Part shown: piece by piece, positions 1 to 10,800 of the stretch | Position numbering within the stretch: position 1 is the stretch's first letter | Layout: every line of letters begins with the position of its first letter | Source of the DNA: Polysphondylium violaceum | Lineage: Eukaryota > Evosea > Eumycetozoa > Dictyosteliales > Dictyosteliaceae | DNA: 25,760 nucleotides | NCBI GenBank assembly: GCA_000277445.1 | Contig: AJWJ01000332.1 | Span: 1-25,760 of the forward strand | Direction of reading: 5' to 3' | Made by a program: the position numbers and the translations under genes | Notes under the pieces: model-generated | What the model saw: only the letters and a program-made list of their open reading frames with translations | Database searches by the model: none | What the model was told of the DNA's origin: nothing

Positions 1-2
1 TT

Positions 3-13
3 TTATTTATTAC

Positions 14-106
<93 letters not shown>

Positions 107-3100
107 TGCTGTTGTTCTTTTTTACATTATTATTTTTACTAGAACTGTCATTATTTTTGCTTGCCTGAAAGTAATAATCGATTTTACCACTTTTCTTATT
201 TGTACCTTTATCACTATCGTCCTCATTATCACTATTGTTTGTATTTATATCCAAAATATTATCTATATCAATAGAGTTGAGATTTTTACTTTTTTCTGTT
301 TTTGTATTGCCAATGCTACTATTACTATCATTATTATTACTATTATTATTATTATTGTTTACTTCATAGGAATCATACATATCATTCTCTTCATCGTATT
401 CGTATTGATTAAAAAATGTAAAATACTCCATCTCTTGAAAATCACTAAAGCTATCTTGTCTTTTTTGACTATTATTATTGTTATTATTATCTTGATCATA
501 GACTTTATCACAATCTCTAGGTGGTGAAGGTGGGTTTGGCTCTACAGCTTGAGTCCAAGGAATGTTGAAACTATCTTGAGAGGATAAAGATTGCTCCACC
601 TCTTCATCATTATCATCATATTTATCAACTTTACTATTATTGTTATTAGTATCTTTGGGTGAAATTGAAATAAATGAATTTAAAGTTTTTTGATTTGATT
701 TTGGTGTAGAATCTTTGGGAGTTTCTTCTTCTAGTCTTGAAAAAACTGGTCGGGGTGGATAGACTTCTGTTAGCATGTCCATAACTTCCTCATCATCAAA
801 GGAAAGGTTTGATTTTGAAGTTGTTGGTCTTGGATTTTTAAGTGGTGGTTGAACAGTTGTTTTGGTTGTTTTGGTTGGAGTTGGGGCTGTCTTTGTTGTC
901 TTTGTTGTCTTTGTTGCTGTTGTAGAAGTTGGAGTTACCTTTTTAATTTGTAATTTCTGATTTGATTTTCTAGATTTTTGTTGTTTATCTCTTTCTTCTT
1001 GTTCGAGTCTTTCTCTTTCTAGTCTTTCCTGATCTAATTTTCTTTCTTTTTGTAATCTTTCATCCTCTCGTCTCTCTCTTTCTTTTTCCAATCTTCCAAA
1101 CTCCAAGAGTTCCTCTAATCTCTCCCTTTCTAATCGTTCTTGTTCTAATTTATCAAAGTCCAGCTCTTCAGATATCCTTTCCTCGATTCTTTCACTTTCC
1201 AATTGTTTTGATCTTTCTTGTCCTAATCGTTCTTGTTCTTGAGACATCATTTTCATTGCTGTTCTATGTTTTCTCAACTTCTCTTGTGCAATCTTTTCCT
1301 CTTTCTCTTGTCTTAATTTCTCTTCTTCTTCAATTCTTTGTCTCTCTTCTTCTCTTTGACGTCTTTTTTCCTCTTTTCTTTGTTTTTTTAATCTCTCTTT
1401 TTCCAGTGCTTCTTTTTCAAGTCTTTCTTTTTCTAATCTTGCTTTCTCTTTTTCCTTTCTTTCTTTTTCTAATCTCTCTTTTTCCAATTTCTCTTTTTCT
1501 AATCTTTCCTTTTCTCTTAATCTTTCTATTCTTTCTTTTTCTTTTTCCAATCTCTCTTTTTCCAGTCTTTCTTGTTCTAGTCTTTCATTTTCTAGTCTTT
1601 CTTTTTCCAATTTTAATCTCTCTATTCTTTGTTGTTTTTCTTTTCCAACTTTTCTTTTTCCAGTCTTTCTTCTTCCAATCTCTCTTTCTCCAATCTTTCT
1701 TTTTCCCTTTGTAATCTCTTGATTTCTTTTTCTAGTAAAGTTTCGTTTGGTGCATCGCCTTCTCTTACATCTTGACTCTTGTAATAATCACTAGAACTAT
1801 CATTAGATGGTGATGTTTGAATTGGTGATGTTGCTGTTCCTAAATTGCCACTTTCTTGTGATGAAAATGTTTCATATCTATCATATGATTGTGAATATGT
1901 TGAGAAACCACTCTTTTTACTAGCTGCTTCTTTGAATAAATTCTTTAATGGACTAGACATAGATGGTTTAGTTGTTGATGTCTGTACTGTTGGTTTCTCT
2001 TGTTTTTGTGAAAATTGTGAAAATAGTTGAGATGATATTTTATGATTTGGATCTTGTTGCTGTGTTTGTGATTTAACCGGTTGTGTTGAAGGATTTGGTT
2101 TGGTCTGTGTTTGTTGTTGTTGCTGTTGTTGCTGTTGTTGTTGTTGTTGTTGTTGCTGTTGTTGTTGCTGTTGTTGTTGCTGTTGTTGTTGTTGTTGCTG
2201 CTTTTGTTGTTGTTGTTGGAATCTTTTAGCTGATGCAGCCAAAGATCTATTAAATAATTTATTTAGAGCTATATTATAAACTTGATCGGGAAATATTGTA
2301 CTAATAAGAGTACCACAAACTCTACATGGAAGAGGATCTGTATTGTTTTTATAACCATCTGTCAACATATATCTTGAGCTACATTTACAAATGATATAAG
2401 CTGTTTCCATATTACAAGCACTACATAAAACACTGCAATGACCCTCATGAAAAATCGTATACTCAACAGTTGGGAATCTGTATTTGGCTTTACAATTATA
2501 ACAATCATATATATTAAAATGATGGAATTGATGCTGTTGGTGGTGCTGTTGTTGCTGTTGTTGCTGCTGCTGCTGTTGTTGTCTATTTTGATATGTATTG
2601 TTATAATTAAATGTAGTCGTAGTAGTTGTTGTTGTGGTGGTCGTTGTTGTAGGCTGTGTTTTTTTATATGCACCAGCATTGTATTGTTGTTGTTGTGATC
2701 TTCGTAACGACATATCATACTTAGCTTTCTCTATAGGATTACATAATAGATCACTACTCTGTTTAATAGCTTGAAAGGCTGTATGTGCATCTGGCGCACT
2801 GTTTTTATCTGGATGCAGTTTCTTGGCCAACTAGATTGGATGTTAGTATGCATGTTATTAATAAGGGTATCCCCACTCTATCTCTACATACCTTTTTGTA
2901 TTGCTGTTTTATTTCGGTGACTGATGTATTTGAATCTATGATCACACCATCATCAGTCAGTTTTTCATAATGAGTCTTTGCACTCAATATTCTCTGAACA
3001 ATCATTACTTGCTCTTTTGTGTATGTGACATTGGATGGTATCGTAGTGTTAGAATGTGTCTGTTGTTGTTGTTGTGTTTGTTGTTGATGTTGTTGTTGTG

Positions 3101-3305
3101 GTTGCTGTTGCTGTTGTTGTTGATTATCTGTGTTACTACTATTTAAACTAAACTCTGCTTTATCTATGAGCGCATCAACTCCATCGAGAGGATAGAGTCT
3201 TTTAGATTTCGACAATAGAGAAAAAGCTTTCGAGTAATTTCCATCTTTTAGATACTGCTCTCCAATAGATTTCGCTCTGATAGCTTCTTCTTTATTATAT
3301 TCCAT
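3..3305 (-). CDS. J-domain co-chaperone with zinc-ribbon-like region and long ER/K coiled coil (one frame break)
   Basis: Exon 1 is 2892-3305 and exon 2 is 3-2830. The 61-base intron 2831-2891 begins GTATGT and ends CTAG. Across the junction the protein reads [12 protein letters not shown], giving a complete J domain with HPD at about residues 144-146. That motif stimulates Hsp70 ATPase activity. The N terminus ([20 protein letters not shown]) resembles plant-type J proteins that carry a similar NKEEA.RAK leader. After a Thr tract and a Gln tract comes a Cys-rich stretch (about residues 246-310: CYNC, CSAC, CKC, CRVC), likely zinc-binding. Then follow poly-Gln, a Ser/Thr-rich linker, about 300 residues of repeated RLEKE units (coiled coil or single helix), and a poly-Asn tail. 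Near 1630-1640 the frame shifts by one base. One more A in an A5 run makes the total 3243 nt, or 1080 residues, with the RLEKE repeat continuing on both sides. The domain calls are firm; the client and cell location are unknown. Confidence 0.85.
14..105. repeat. AAT/TTA triplet tract (poly-Asn)
   Basis: A nearly pure TTA repeat of about 30 units, read as Asn codons at the C terminus of the minus-strand J protein. It ends a few codons before the stop at 3-5. Triplet tracts of this kind are common in dictyostelid genes and are prone to length change. Confidence 0.95.
2111..2218. repeat. CAA/CAG triplet tract (poly-Gln)
   Basis: TTG units with scattered CTG, read on the minus strand as CAA and CAG codons for about 35 Gln with a single Lys. 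The mixed codons suggest purifying selection at the protein level, or an old tract. Confidence 0.9.
2831..2891 (-). other. Intron in J-protein gene, inside the J domain
   Basis: The 61-base intron starts GTATGT and ends TCTAG on the minus strand. It is phase 0, between the codons for K138 and L139. Splicing is required to join helix II of the J domain to the HPD motif. Confidence 0.9.
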
Positions 3306-3847
3306 TTAGAAAAAGAAAAATAAACAAAAATGATTCATAACCTGTGTCTATCCTCCTTTTATCTATGTGTATTTGGTGAATGTATTTTGTATCTATCTAT
3401 CTATCAATCAATCACTTTGTTTCTTGATGAAACATGTATGAGTAGATAATGAAATATTCGATACAATGAGTTTATTTGAAAAATGCGCGCAAAATCAAAA
3501 TAAAAAAAAAAAAAAAAGAGCGGTTGGTTTGAAAAAATTGCGAAAATTTTAGTGCTTCAATTTCCTAGAAATGTGTATTTATTTGTAAGATTGTGAGACA
3601 GATATATAAAATCTCCATATTGATGGTATAATTTCAAAGATTTGGAATTTTGATTGATGGAAAAAAACATAAACATTTTTGAGAATCTTTATTCCCAATC
3701 TTCAAATATATAGAATCAAAGAATAATAGTATAAAGGGAATAATAAATTAGACTTATTTTACTTTTTTTAAAAAAGAAATCTACATTAAACAATAAAATA
3801 ATAGAGTATTATAATAAAGAAGAGTAGGGTTTTGTTATTTTAAAAAT
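3306..3847. other. Intergenic: J-protein promoter and eS6 3' flank
   Basis: A 542-base gap between two minus-strand genes. It holds TATC/ATCA short repeats (about 3390-3415), an A15-16 run near 3500 next to a GCGCGC-like core (3484-3489), and AT-rich sequence. AATAAA-like signals lie just after the eS6 stop. No convincing ORF, tRNA or structured RNA was seen. Confidence 0.6.
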
Positions 3848-4912
3848 TTATTTGTCAGATTTGGCAACTTTGGAAGAGGCTTTTGAGGATCTCTTTTGTT
3901 TGGCTTGGTGACGTTGAGCAACGAGTTTAGCGAAAGCTTGGGCTTCTTCGGCAGCCTTTTTGTGGGCAGCGGCTTTCTTGGCACGGATGGTCTTTCTACG
4001 ACGGATGGTGACTGGGGTAACTAAACGTTGGATCTTTGGAGCCTTGGATTTAGCCTTTCTCTTGTCAGTAGCTGGGAGATCGTTTCTGATGACGAATCTA
4101 CGGACGTCGTCTTCTTTGTTGAGTTTGAAGAGGGCACGGATGTGGTTAGCTCTCTTTGGACCTTTACGGGATGGGATGTTGACGTCGGTGAGGCCTGGAA
4201 TTTCAGTGTCACCTTTCTTGACAATGATGAGTTGTAAAGAGGCGATATCTTCAGCAACGATACAACCACGGACAGATTTTCTCTTACGTTCACCGTCTCT
4301 ACCTGGTTTGTAACAACCAGAGTCGGCGTTTAAGAGTAAACGAACTCTGTGTGGAACAGCAACACCTTGCATCATTGGGAAACCTTCAGCGTCATTTCCA
4401 CCAGTAATCTTGAAAACGTAGCCTTTGAATTCATCACCGAGAGTATCGGCAACGACTTCTTGACCCATACGTTTTTCCATGAAACAACGTACTCTGTTTT
4501 TGTCGTCAATGTTGATCTTTTTTTGAGCACCAGTTGATGGGTAGGCAATATTGAGCTATAATATATGAATTGGTAAAAGTTGGTCAATATTTGTGTGTTT
4601 GTTGATTCGTTTTGGAAAAAGAGAAAGAGAAGAAGATCATTCAACATTGTTGATTGATTAACTTGAATGCATTACTCTGTACCATCATTCACCAATCAAT
4701 CTATGTGGTCACAGTCATCAATCAATCCAATCACAACATAGATTCGTTCAAAGTCTCTGATCAATCACAATCTACTACCACCTGTGTATGTATGCATATA
4801 CATGTCTGTGTCTAGTCTGTGTTGTCTCTTTTTTCAATCAATCAATGTCTTCTATTCAATATTCTCTGTCGTCTCTCTCTTTCTCTCACACAAGCATGTA
4901 ACATACCTTCAT
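3848..4912 (-). CDS. rps6: 40S ribosomal protein eS6 (RPS6)
   Basis: Exon 1 is 4907-4912 (ATG AAG only) and exon 2 is 3848-4555; the protein has 237 residues. The spliced start MK-LNIAYPSTGAQKKINIDD matches the family start MKLNISFPATG. Hallmarks follow in order: YVFKITGGNDAEGFPMMQGV, RVRLLL, GERKRKSVRGCIV, IPGLTDVNIPSRKGPKRA, KAPKIQRLVTP and a basic tail. The tail ends in KRSSKASSKVAKSDK, a short Ser-bearing version of the segment that TOR/S6-kinase signalling phosphorylates in animals. eS6 sits on the 40S subunit. Any regulation by S6 kinase here is inference; the tail has fewer Ser than the human one. Confidence 0.97.
4556..4906 (-). other. Long first intron of eS6 gene
   Basis: A 351-base intron, GTATGT at the 5' side and TATTATAG at the 3' side, lying directly after codon 2. 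It is several times longer than the other introns here and rich in CAATCAATC-like runs. I searched it for box C/D snoRNA signals and found no paired boxes. Its place next to the start codon is typical of ribosomal-protein genes and may help expression (inference). Confidence 0.9.
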
Positions 4913-5437
4913 CTTTGATTTTTATCCCCACGTGATGAAAAAAGTTGAAAAGGAATCTTACTATGTAAAGCAGCGCACTTTGTGAGTCGTGTGTCGAGGA
5001 AAAAAAGTTTTTTTTTTTACTTTTCAAATTTTATTTTTTTTGAATTAAATTTCGATTTTTGAGGCGAGTTTTTGGCCCCAATGTAAAAATCATGTAAAAA
5101 ATTTGAAAAAATCAAAAACTTTTGATCAATTTAAAGGGGCACCTAGGTGATTTCTTGTTTAAATTGATTAATATATGATATTAAGCTAAATCTTTGCATC
5201 TTGTCATATAGATCCATCATAGTACTATTATAATACAATTTCTCAAAAATAAGGGTATTGTCTCTGTTTCACCCTCTACCGTTTTTTTTTTTTTTTTTTT
5301 TTCGTCCGTTGCACCAAAAAGTTTTTTAAATTAAAAAAAGACTCAGATGTATCGATCAGAGATGGACCGATCACTGATTGAATGAATGAATTTAATTTGA
5401 ATGGATATACTAGTATATAGGATGTTTATTACACGGT
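4913..5437. other. Intergenic: eS6 promoter and glycosyltransferase 3' flank
   Basis: A 525-base gap. It has T and A homopolymers (5008-5017, 5282-5301), a perfect 10-base palindrome CACCTAGGTG at 5140-5149, and TTTGATCAA near 5120. No coding signal was seen. The palindrome lies about 230 bases upstream of the eS6 ATG and could be a factor site, but nothing proves that. Confidence 0.5.
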
Positions 5438-7141
5438 TTAATTAAAGTGCCAGTAGTCTTTACCTTCTTCAAGATTTAGAGAGGCGAGATTGTTTTCAAA
5501 TTCATTGTTTGAACGGTCGAGTGCCACGCAGATGATGAGTGGTGGTTTTACGTTCTTAAAGTGAATGATAGGCACAGAGTATGGTGTGTAGGCTGCATTG
5601 TAGTTGTGACCAATCTTTTTCTCATCAACGTCGCAAAAGGACTCGACTTTGGCCTTGCTGGTGTCAGAGAGCAGGGTGAAAAACTTTTTGCCGTCTTTGC
5701 CAGCGCCCCATATTGAGAATTTGGGCCATTGGCTCAAGACACGTTTCTCGAGATACTCGATTCGCACTTTCATCAGCATGTGGCGGTGGATGAGGTTGCT
5801 GATGTTGTTGGCGTGGTAGCGGTACACGAGCAGAGGCGCGGGACCCACTTTGTGCAGTGTGCCGCCGTGCTCGATGTGGCGGTGGAAAAATATGAGATCT
5901 TCGGGAATGGCCGTGTGGGTCTTGGTGGGGGCGGCGGCGGGCCCTGATTTGAGCTTTTTGTACTTTTGTATGTGTTTGTCTTGGTTCTTGTGCTTGTATT
6001 GTGCGGCGTTGTCGTTGGTGCCCATGATATAGTAGGCAGGGTTGTGGAGCACGTTGTCAGCAGCGCCTCCATCGCCCAACTCGACGACTGCCTCGACGTA
6101 GCCGCCCTGGCGGTCAAACACAGATCGATGCATAAACCATGTGGGCTGGATCACCGACACCTCGCGATACTGGTGCAAAAACACCTGCTGCTCGGTCATC
6201 CTGTTGCACCAGTCTGTGTATCTGGCCGACGAGCCCAAAGGCACACGCACAAAATTTGACCCTACCAGACCATTATGGTCCTTGACACACTCTCTATATT
6301 GCATCTCGACTCTGTCTCTATACATGACGTCATCTGCATCACAAACACACAGATATTCTCCATGCGAGTATCGAATGGCCTTATTTCTCGCGAATCCAGG
6401 ACCACCCGATATATCAATCTTGTGGAATGGTTCTTTGTCCAACCCGTTGTTGACTTGTTTTAAAATTGCATCATACTCTTGCATACCATGTGTAAATATC
6501 GATGACGGTGTATTGCAAGCTTGGTCAATGCAAATAGGTGGATTCACCACCAAACATACAGAGTAATGTTTAAACACTGGTATCCATTTTTTGATAATAT
6601 CAATAGATTTATCCTATAGTTTAATAAAATTCATTTATTAGGATTCATCACATTACACAAGTACGCTACTATTTATTTATTTACATACAGTACTTGAATC
6701 ATCAAATATTGATATCTCCAATGGACCTCTATAAGTTTGCACTACACATGAAAACAATGTCTCATCTAAAAACTGTTCAGCATTTTTCATACAAATACAA
6801 ATCGATATCAAAGGCAGATTCGTAAAATCCCTAACTATCTTTTCATCACTCTCTAAGCTACTATCAGAGAAATCAGGTAATGTATACACATTGCTATTGT
6901 TATTATTACTATCTATGTTATTTTCATTGGTACCTGTATTATCATCATCCTTGGTAGTTCCTGTCGCCACTGACGATGACTTTATACTAGAGTAGAATGT
7001 TATTTTATCAACTCTGTTATAGAGCCACTCTATGTTATGTGACATTGGATCTGTGGCATTGAGAATACTCGTATTGGTCTTATTCGTGTCACACGACACA
7101 CTGTTTGTATTTATATCTTTATCCACACCCACATCAGTCAT
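5438..7141 (-). CDS. B3GNTL1-like family 2 glycosyltransferase
   Basis: Exon 1 is 6689-7141 and exon 2 is 5438-6613; the protein has 542 residues. The intron 6614-6688 (75 bases) starts GTATGT and ends TATAG, giving FDDSST-DKSIDIIKKW, which matches the GT-A fold signature FNDAS.DKS of vertebrate B3GNTL1. The nucleotide-sugar and metal-binding region is YLCVCDADDVMYRDRVEMQ. Later family blocks are QPTWFMHRSVFDRQGGY, PEDLIFFHRHIEHGG, FSIWGAGKDGKKFF, VESFCDVDEKKIG and the C-terminal LEEGKDYWHF. An N-terminal Asn/Thr/Asp-rich leader of about 100 residues and an insert of about 55 residues before PEDLIFF look lineage-specific. No signal peptide or membrane span was seen. I chose the ATG at 7141 because the frame further upstream has no ATG. 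The acceptor and donor sugars are not known. Confidence 0.93.
6614..6688 (-). other. Intron in B3GNTL1-like gene
   Basis: A 75-base phase-0 intron with GTATGT donor and CTATAG acceptor on the minus strand. Removing it restores the conserved DDSST-DKS junction of the glycosyltransferase domain. Confidence 0.9.
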
Positions 7142-7874
7142 GTCTTGTGTAAATTTAATCAAACAATCGGTGTGCGGCACTTTATGAATTTTTTTTTTTT
7201 TTTTCTATTTTCGTTTTTTTTTCACACTTTTTTTGAGCGTCGCTCTTTTGAAAAAAAAATTCAAAACTGTTTGTACGAAGCTCTCCCCTTCACACATTCT
7301 TCACTTTTTCCTTCCTTTGAATTCAAAACAAAAGGCAGCACAGCCACCATAGGGTATAAATTAGATTTATAGTTTGTTTATTGTATTTGTTATATTTATA
7401 TTATATTATCGATATACATACACATACACAGTGTTTATAGTCATTTATTATCACACACGCACACGCACACACATTCTTTTGAAACAAATCAGCTTACATC
7501 TTTGGAAAAGAGTATTATCTTATGTTTATGTTTAATTACAACAATACACATTTTGAAAAAGTAATTAAAACAGGGTCTATTAAAAAGAAATTCAAGATTT
7601 TAAAGTAAACAAATCAATTAAATTTATAAAGGTAAATTTAACAGCAGATATACATAGCATAGTATTTGATTGATCACATTGTTTGTTGTTGAATGTTAGA
7701 GAGAGATATATATACAGTTATTTATACATACATATTGTATTAGTTGTTATTATAATATCATTGTCATCACTATCGTCATTATTTGTTTGTCTGATTGTTT
7801 GTTATTTATGTAGAGAATATAAGCATTTGTATATTAATATTATTAGTAGTATTTAAACAAGGTAAATAATAAAA
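7142..7874. promoter_or_regulatory. Shared divergent promoter region (glycosyltransferase / eIF5B)
   Basis: A 733-base gap between divergent start codons. It contains T runs (7190-7204, 7215-7222), a perfect 11-base inverted repeat GAGCGTCGCTC (about 7236-7246) between a T run and an A run, a CA-rich stretch (about 7452-7473), and AT-rich sequence leading to the eIF5B ATG. No ORF was accepted. That the region drives both genes is inferred from gene layout. Confidence 0.55.
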
Positions 7875-10800
7875 ATGGGTAAACAAAGACCAAGAAAAGA
7901 TAACTATTGGGATAGTGATCAATTTGAAAAGGATCGTGAAGATGCTGAAAAGATTGAAAAAGGTGAACAATTAGCATCATCATCATCCGAATCAGAGGAA
8001 GAAGTTAAACCAACCAAAGGTGGCAAGAAAGCACCAGCTAAACCAGCTCCAGCTAAAGCAAAGAAACAAGCTGCTGCCACTGGTGGTAAAAAGAAACAAC
8101 AACTCTCTTCTGAATCTGAATCAGAGTCTGAATCAGAATCTGAATCTGAAGAAGAAGTACCAGTTAAAAAGGGTGCTGCAAAGAACAACAACAACAACAA
8201 CAATAAGAAACCAGCAGTAAACAATAAAAAGAAACAAGTACTTTCATCAGAATCAGAGTCAGAGTCTGAAGAATCAGAATCTGAATCAGAAGAAGAAGTA
8301 CCAGCTAAACCAACCAAAGGTGGTAACAAGAAAGCACCAGCTAAACCAGCACCAGCTCAATCAAAGAAACAAGCAGCAAAGAAACAAGAATCATCAGAAT
8401 CAGAATCAGAATCAGAGTCTGAAGAAGAAGAAGAAAAGAAGACAACAGCTCAACCAAGCAAACCAACTGCTAAACCTGCTAAACCAACTGCTAAAGGTGG
8501 AAAGAAAGCAGCTGCTCAACAAAACAAAAAGACCACCACCGAAGAGGAACCAAAACTCAGTGGTTTCTTGTTGAGACAAAGACAAGAGGAAGAGAGAATT
8601 CAAAAGGAAAAAGAAGAGAGAGAAAGAAAGGCCAAGGAGGATAAAGAGAGAAGAGAAAAACAAGCCATCATTGATGAAGAGAAAGCCAGAATCAAGGCAA
8701 TTGAAAAGGCCAAGAGAAAGAGCGAAAAGAGGGAAAAGGATGCAGTTGAAAACAAGGAAAAGGAAAGACTTGAAAAGCTCGCCAAGTTGGGTGTCACCCT
8801 TCCCGCAGCCGCCACCGAAGTCGGTGAAAAGAAAAAGGTTGTCTATGCTGCCAAAAAGAAACAACCAAAACAAAACACTGTCGCTCAAGTCACCGAGGCC
8901 ATGGAAAAGGTTGCCGTTGAGGACGAAAACAAAGAGGAACAAGAGGTTGCAGACAACTGGGATGACGACGATTGGGAGACCATCGATGAAAAGGAAAAGA
9001 AAAAGGAAGAAGAGGAAAAGAAAAAAGAAGAGGAAGAAGAGAGAAAGAGAAAGGAAGAAAAGGCTGCCAGAAAAGCTGCCAAGGCTGAAAACAAAAAGCC
9101 CGTCATCACCAATGCCCCATCCATTGCCACTGCCGGTACCTCTGTCGTCGAAGAAAAGGTCTATCGTTCACCCATTATTTGTATCTTGGGTCATGTCGAT
9201 ACTGGTAAGACCTCTCTTTTGGATAAGATCCGTCACACCAACGTCCAAGGTGGTGAAGCCCGTGGTATTACCCAACAAATTGGTGCCTCTTTTATCCCCG
9301 TCGAGAACATCAAAGAACAAACCAAGGCCTTTGCTGAAAAGGTCAAGATGGAATTCAAACTTCCAGGTCTCTTACTCATCGATACCCCAGGTCATGAGTC
9401 CTTTAACAATCTCCGTTCCAGAGGTTCTGGTCTCTGTGACTTTGCCATTTTGGTCATTGATATTATGCACGGTCTCGAAGCCCAAACCATCGAATCTATC
9501 AATCTCTTACGTATGAGAAAGACTCCATTCATTGTCGCTCTCAACAAGGTCGATAGAATCTATGATTGGAAGCCATGTGTAAACACTGAATTCAAAGAAG
9601 CCATCAAGCTCCAATCCCGTGCTGCCGCCCAAGAGTTTGACTCCAAGGTCAAGGAAACCATCGCCGCTTTGGCTGGTCAAGAGTTGAATGCCGAACTCTA
9701 TTGGAGAAACAAAGACATCAAAAACTACGTCTCTTTGGTACCAACCTCTGCCCACACTGGTGAAGGTATCTCTGATTTGATGTTGGTCGTCATGCAATTG
9801 ATGCAAAAGCGTATGATTGAGAAAGTCGTTTTCACTGAACAACTCCAATGTACCCTCTTGGAAGTCAAGGTCATTGAAGGTTACGGTACCACCATCGATG
9901 TCATTTTGGTCAATGGTTCGCTCAACGAAGGAGACAAGATCGTGGTCAGTGGTTTCAATGGACCCATCGAAACCACCATCCGTTCCCTCCTCACCCCACC
10001 ACCCTTGAGAGAGTCTCGTATTAAATCTCAATATATTCAACTCAAGAGCATTCGTGCCGCTATGGGTGTCAAGATTGTTGCCCCAGGTCTCGAAAAGGCC
10101 GTGCCAGGTACCTCTCTCTATGTCGTCAATGACGATGATGACATTGAAAAGATCAAGGCTGACGCCAAAAAGGAAGTCGACAATGTATTGAATGATATCG
10201 ATACCAGCGGTGTTGGTGTCTCTGTCCAAGCATCCACCCTCGGTTCCCTCGAGGCCTTTTTAAGTTTCCTCAAAAAGATTAAAGTCCCCGTTGGTAATGT
10301 CGCCATTGGTCCCGTCCACAAAAAGAATATTATGAGTGCCGCCATTATGAAAGATAAGGATCCAAAATACGCCATCCTCTTGGCCTTTGACGTAAAGATT
10401 GAAGAAAGTGCTCAACAAACTGCCAACGACATGAAGATCACCATTATGTCTGAAGACACTATTTATCTATTTGAACAAAGACTCAAGGACCACTTTGGTG
10501 CAATCAAAGACAAACTCCGTGAAGAAACTGCCGGCACCTGTGTATGGCCATGTCTCTTAGAGGTTGTCAAAGTTTTCCATAAAGCTGATCCAATCGTTGT
10601 TGGTGTTAAAGTTAAAGAAGGTTCTCTTCGTATTGGTACCCCCATTTGCGTGCCAGAGTCAAACAACGCTTTTGTTGGTACTGTAACCTCTATTAAAAAC
10701 AATGAAAAAGAAGTAACCATTGCCAAAAAGGATGATACCGTGTCTATTGGTATCGATGACTCTGCTGCAAAAACCACCTTTGGCAGACATTACGACGAAA

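Noticed and set aside
1208-1714. A 168-codon plus-strand frame rich in Leu and Phe
   Set aside because: It is the mirror of the RLEKE repeats on the minus strand; the hydrophobic look comes from reading GAA/AAG-rich DNA backwards.
4556-4906. Possible box C/D snoRNA in the eS6 intron (TTGATGA-like box on the minus strand)
   Set aside because: No CTGA box D at a suitable distance and no terminal stem were found.
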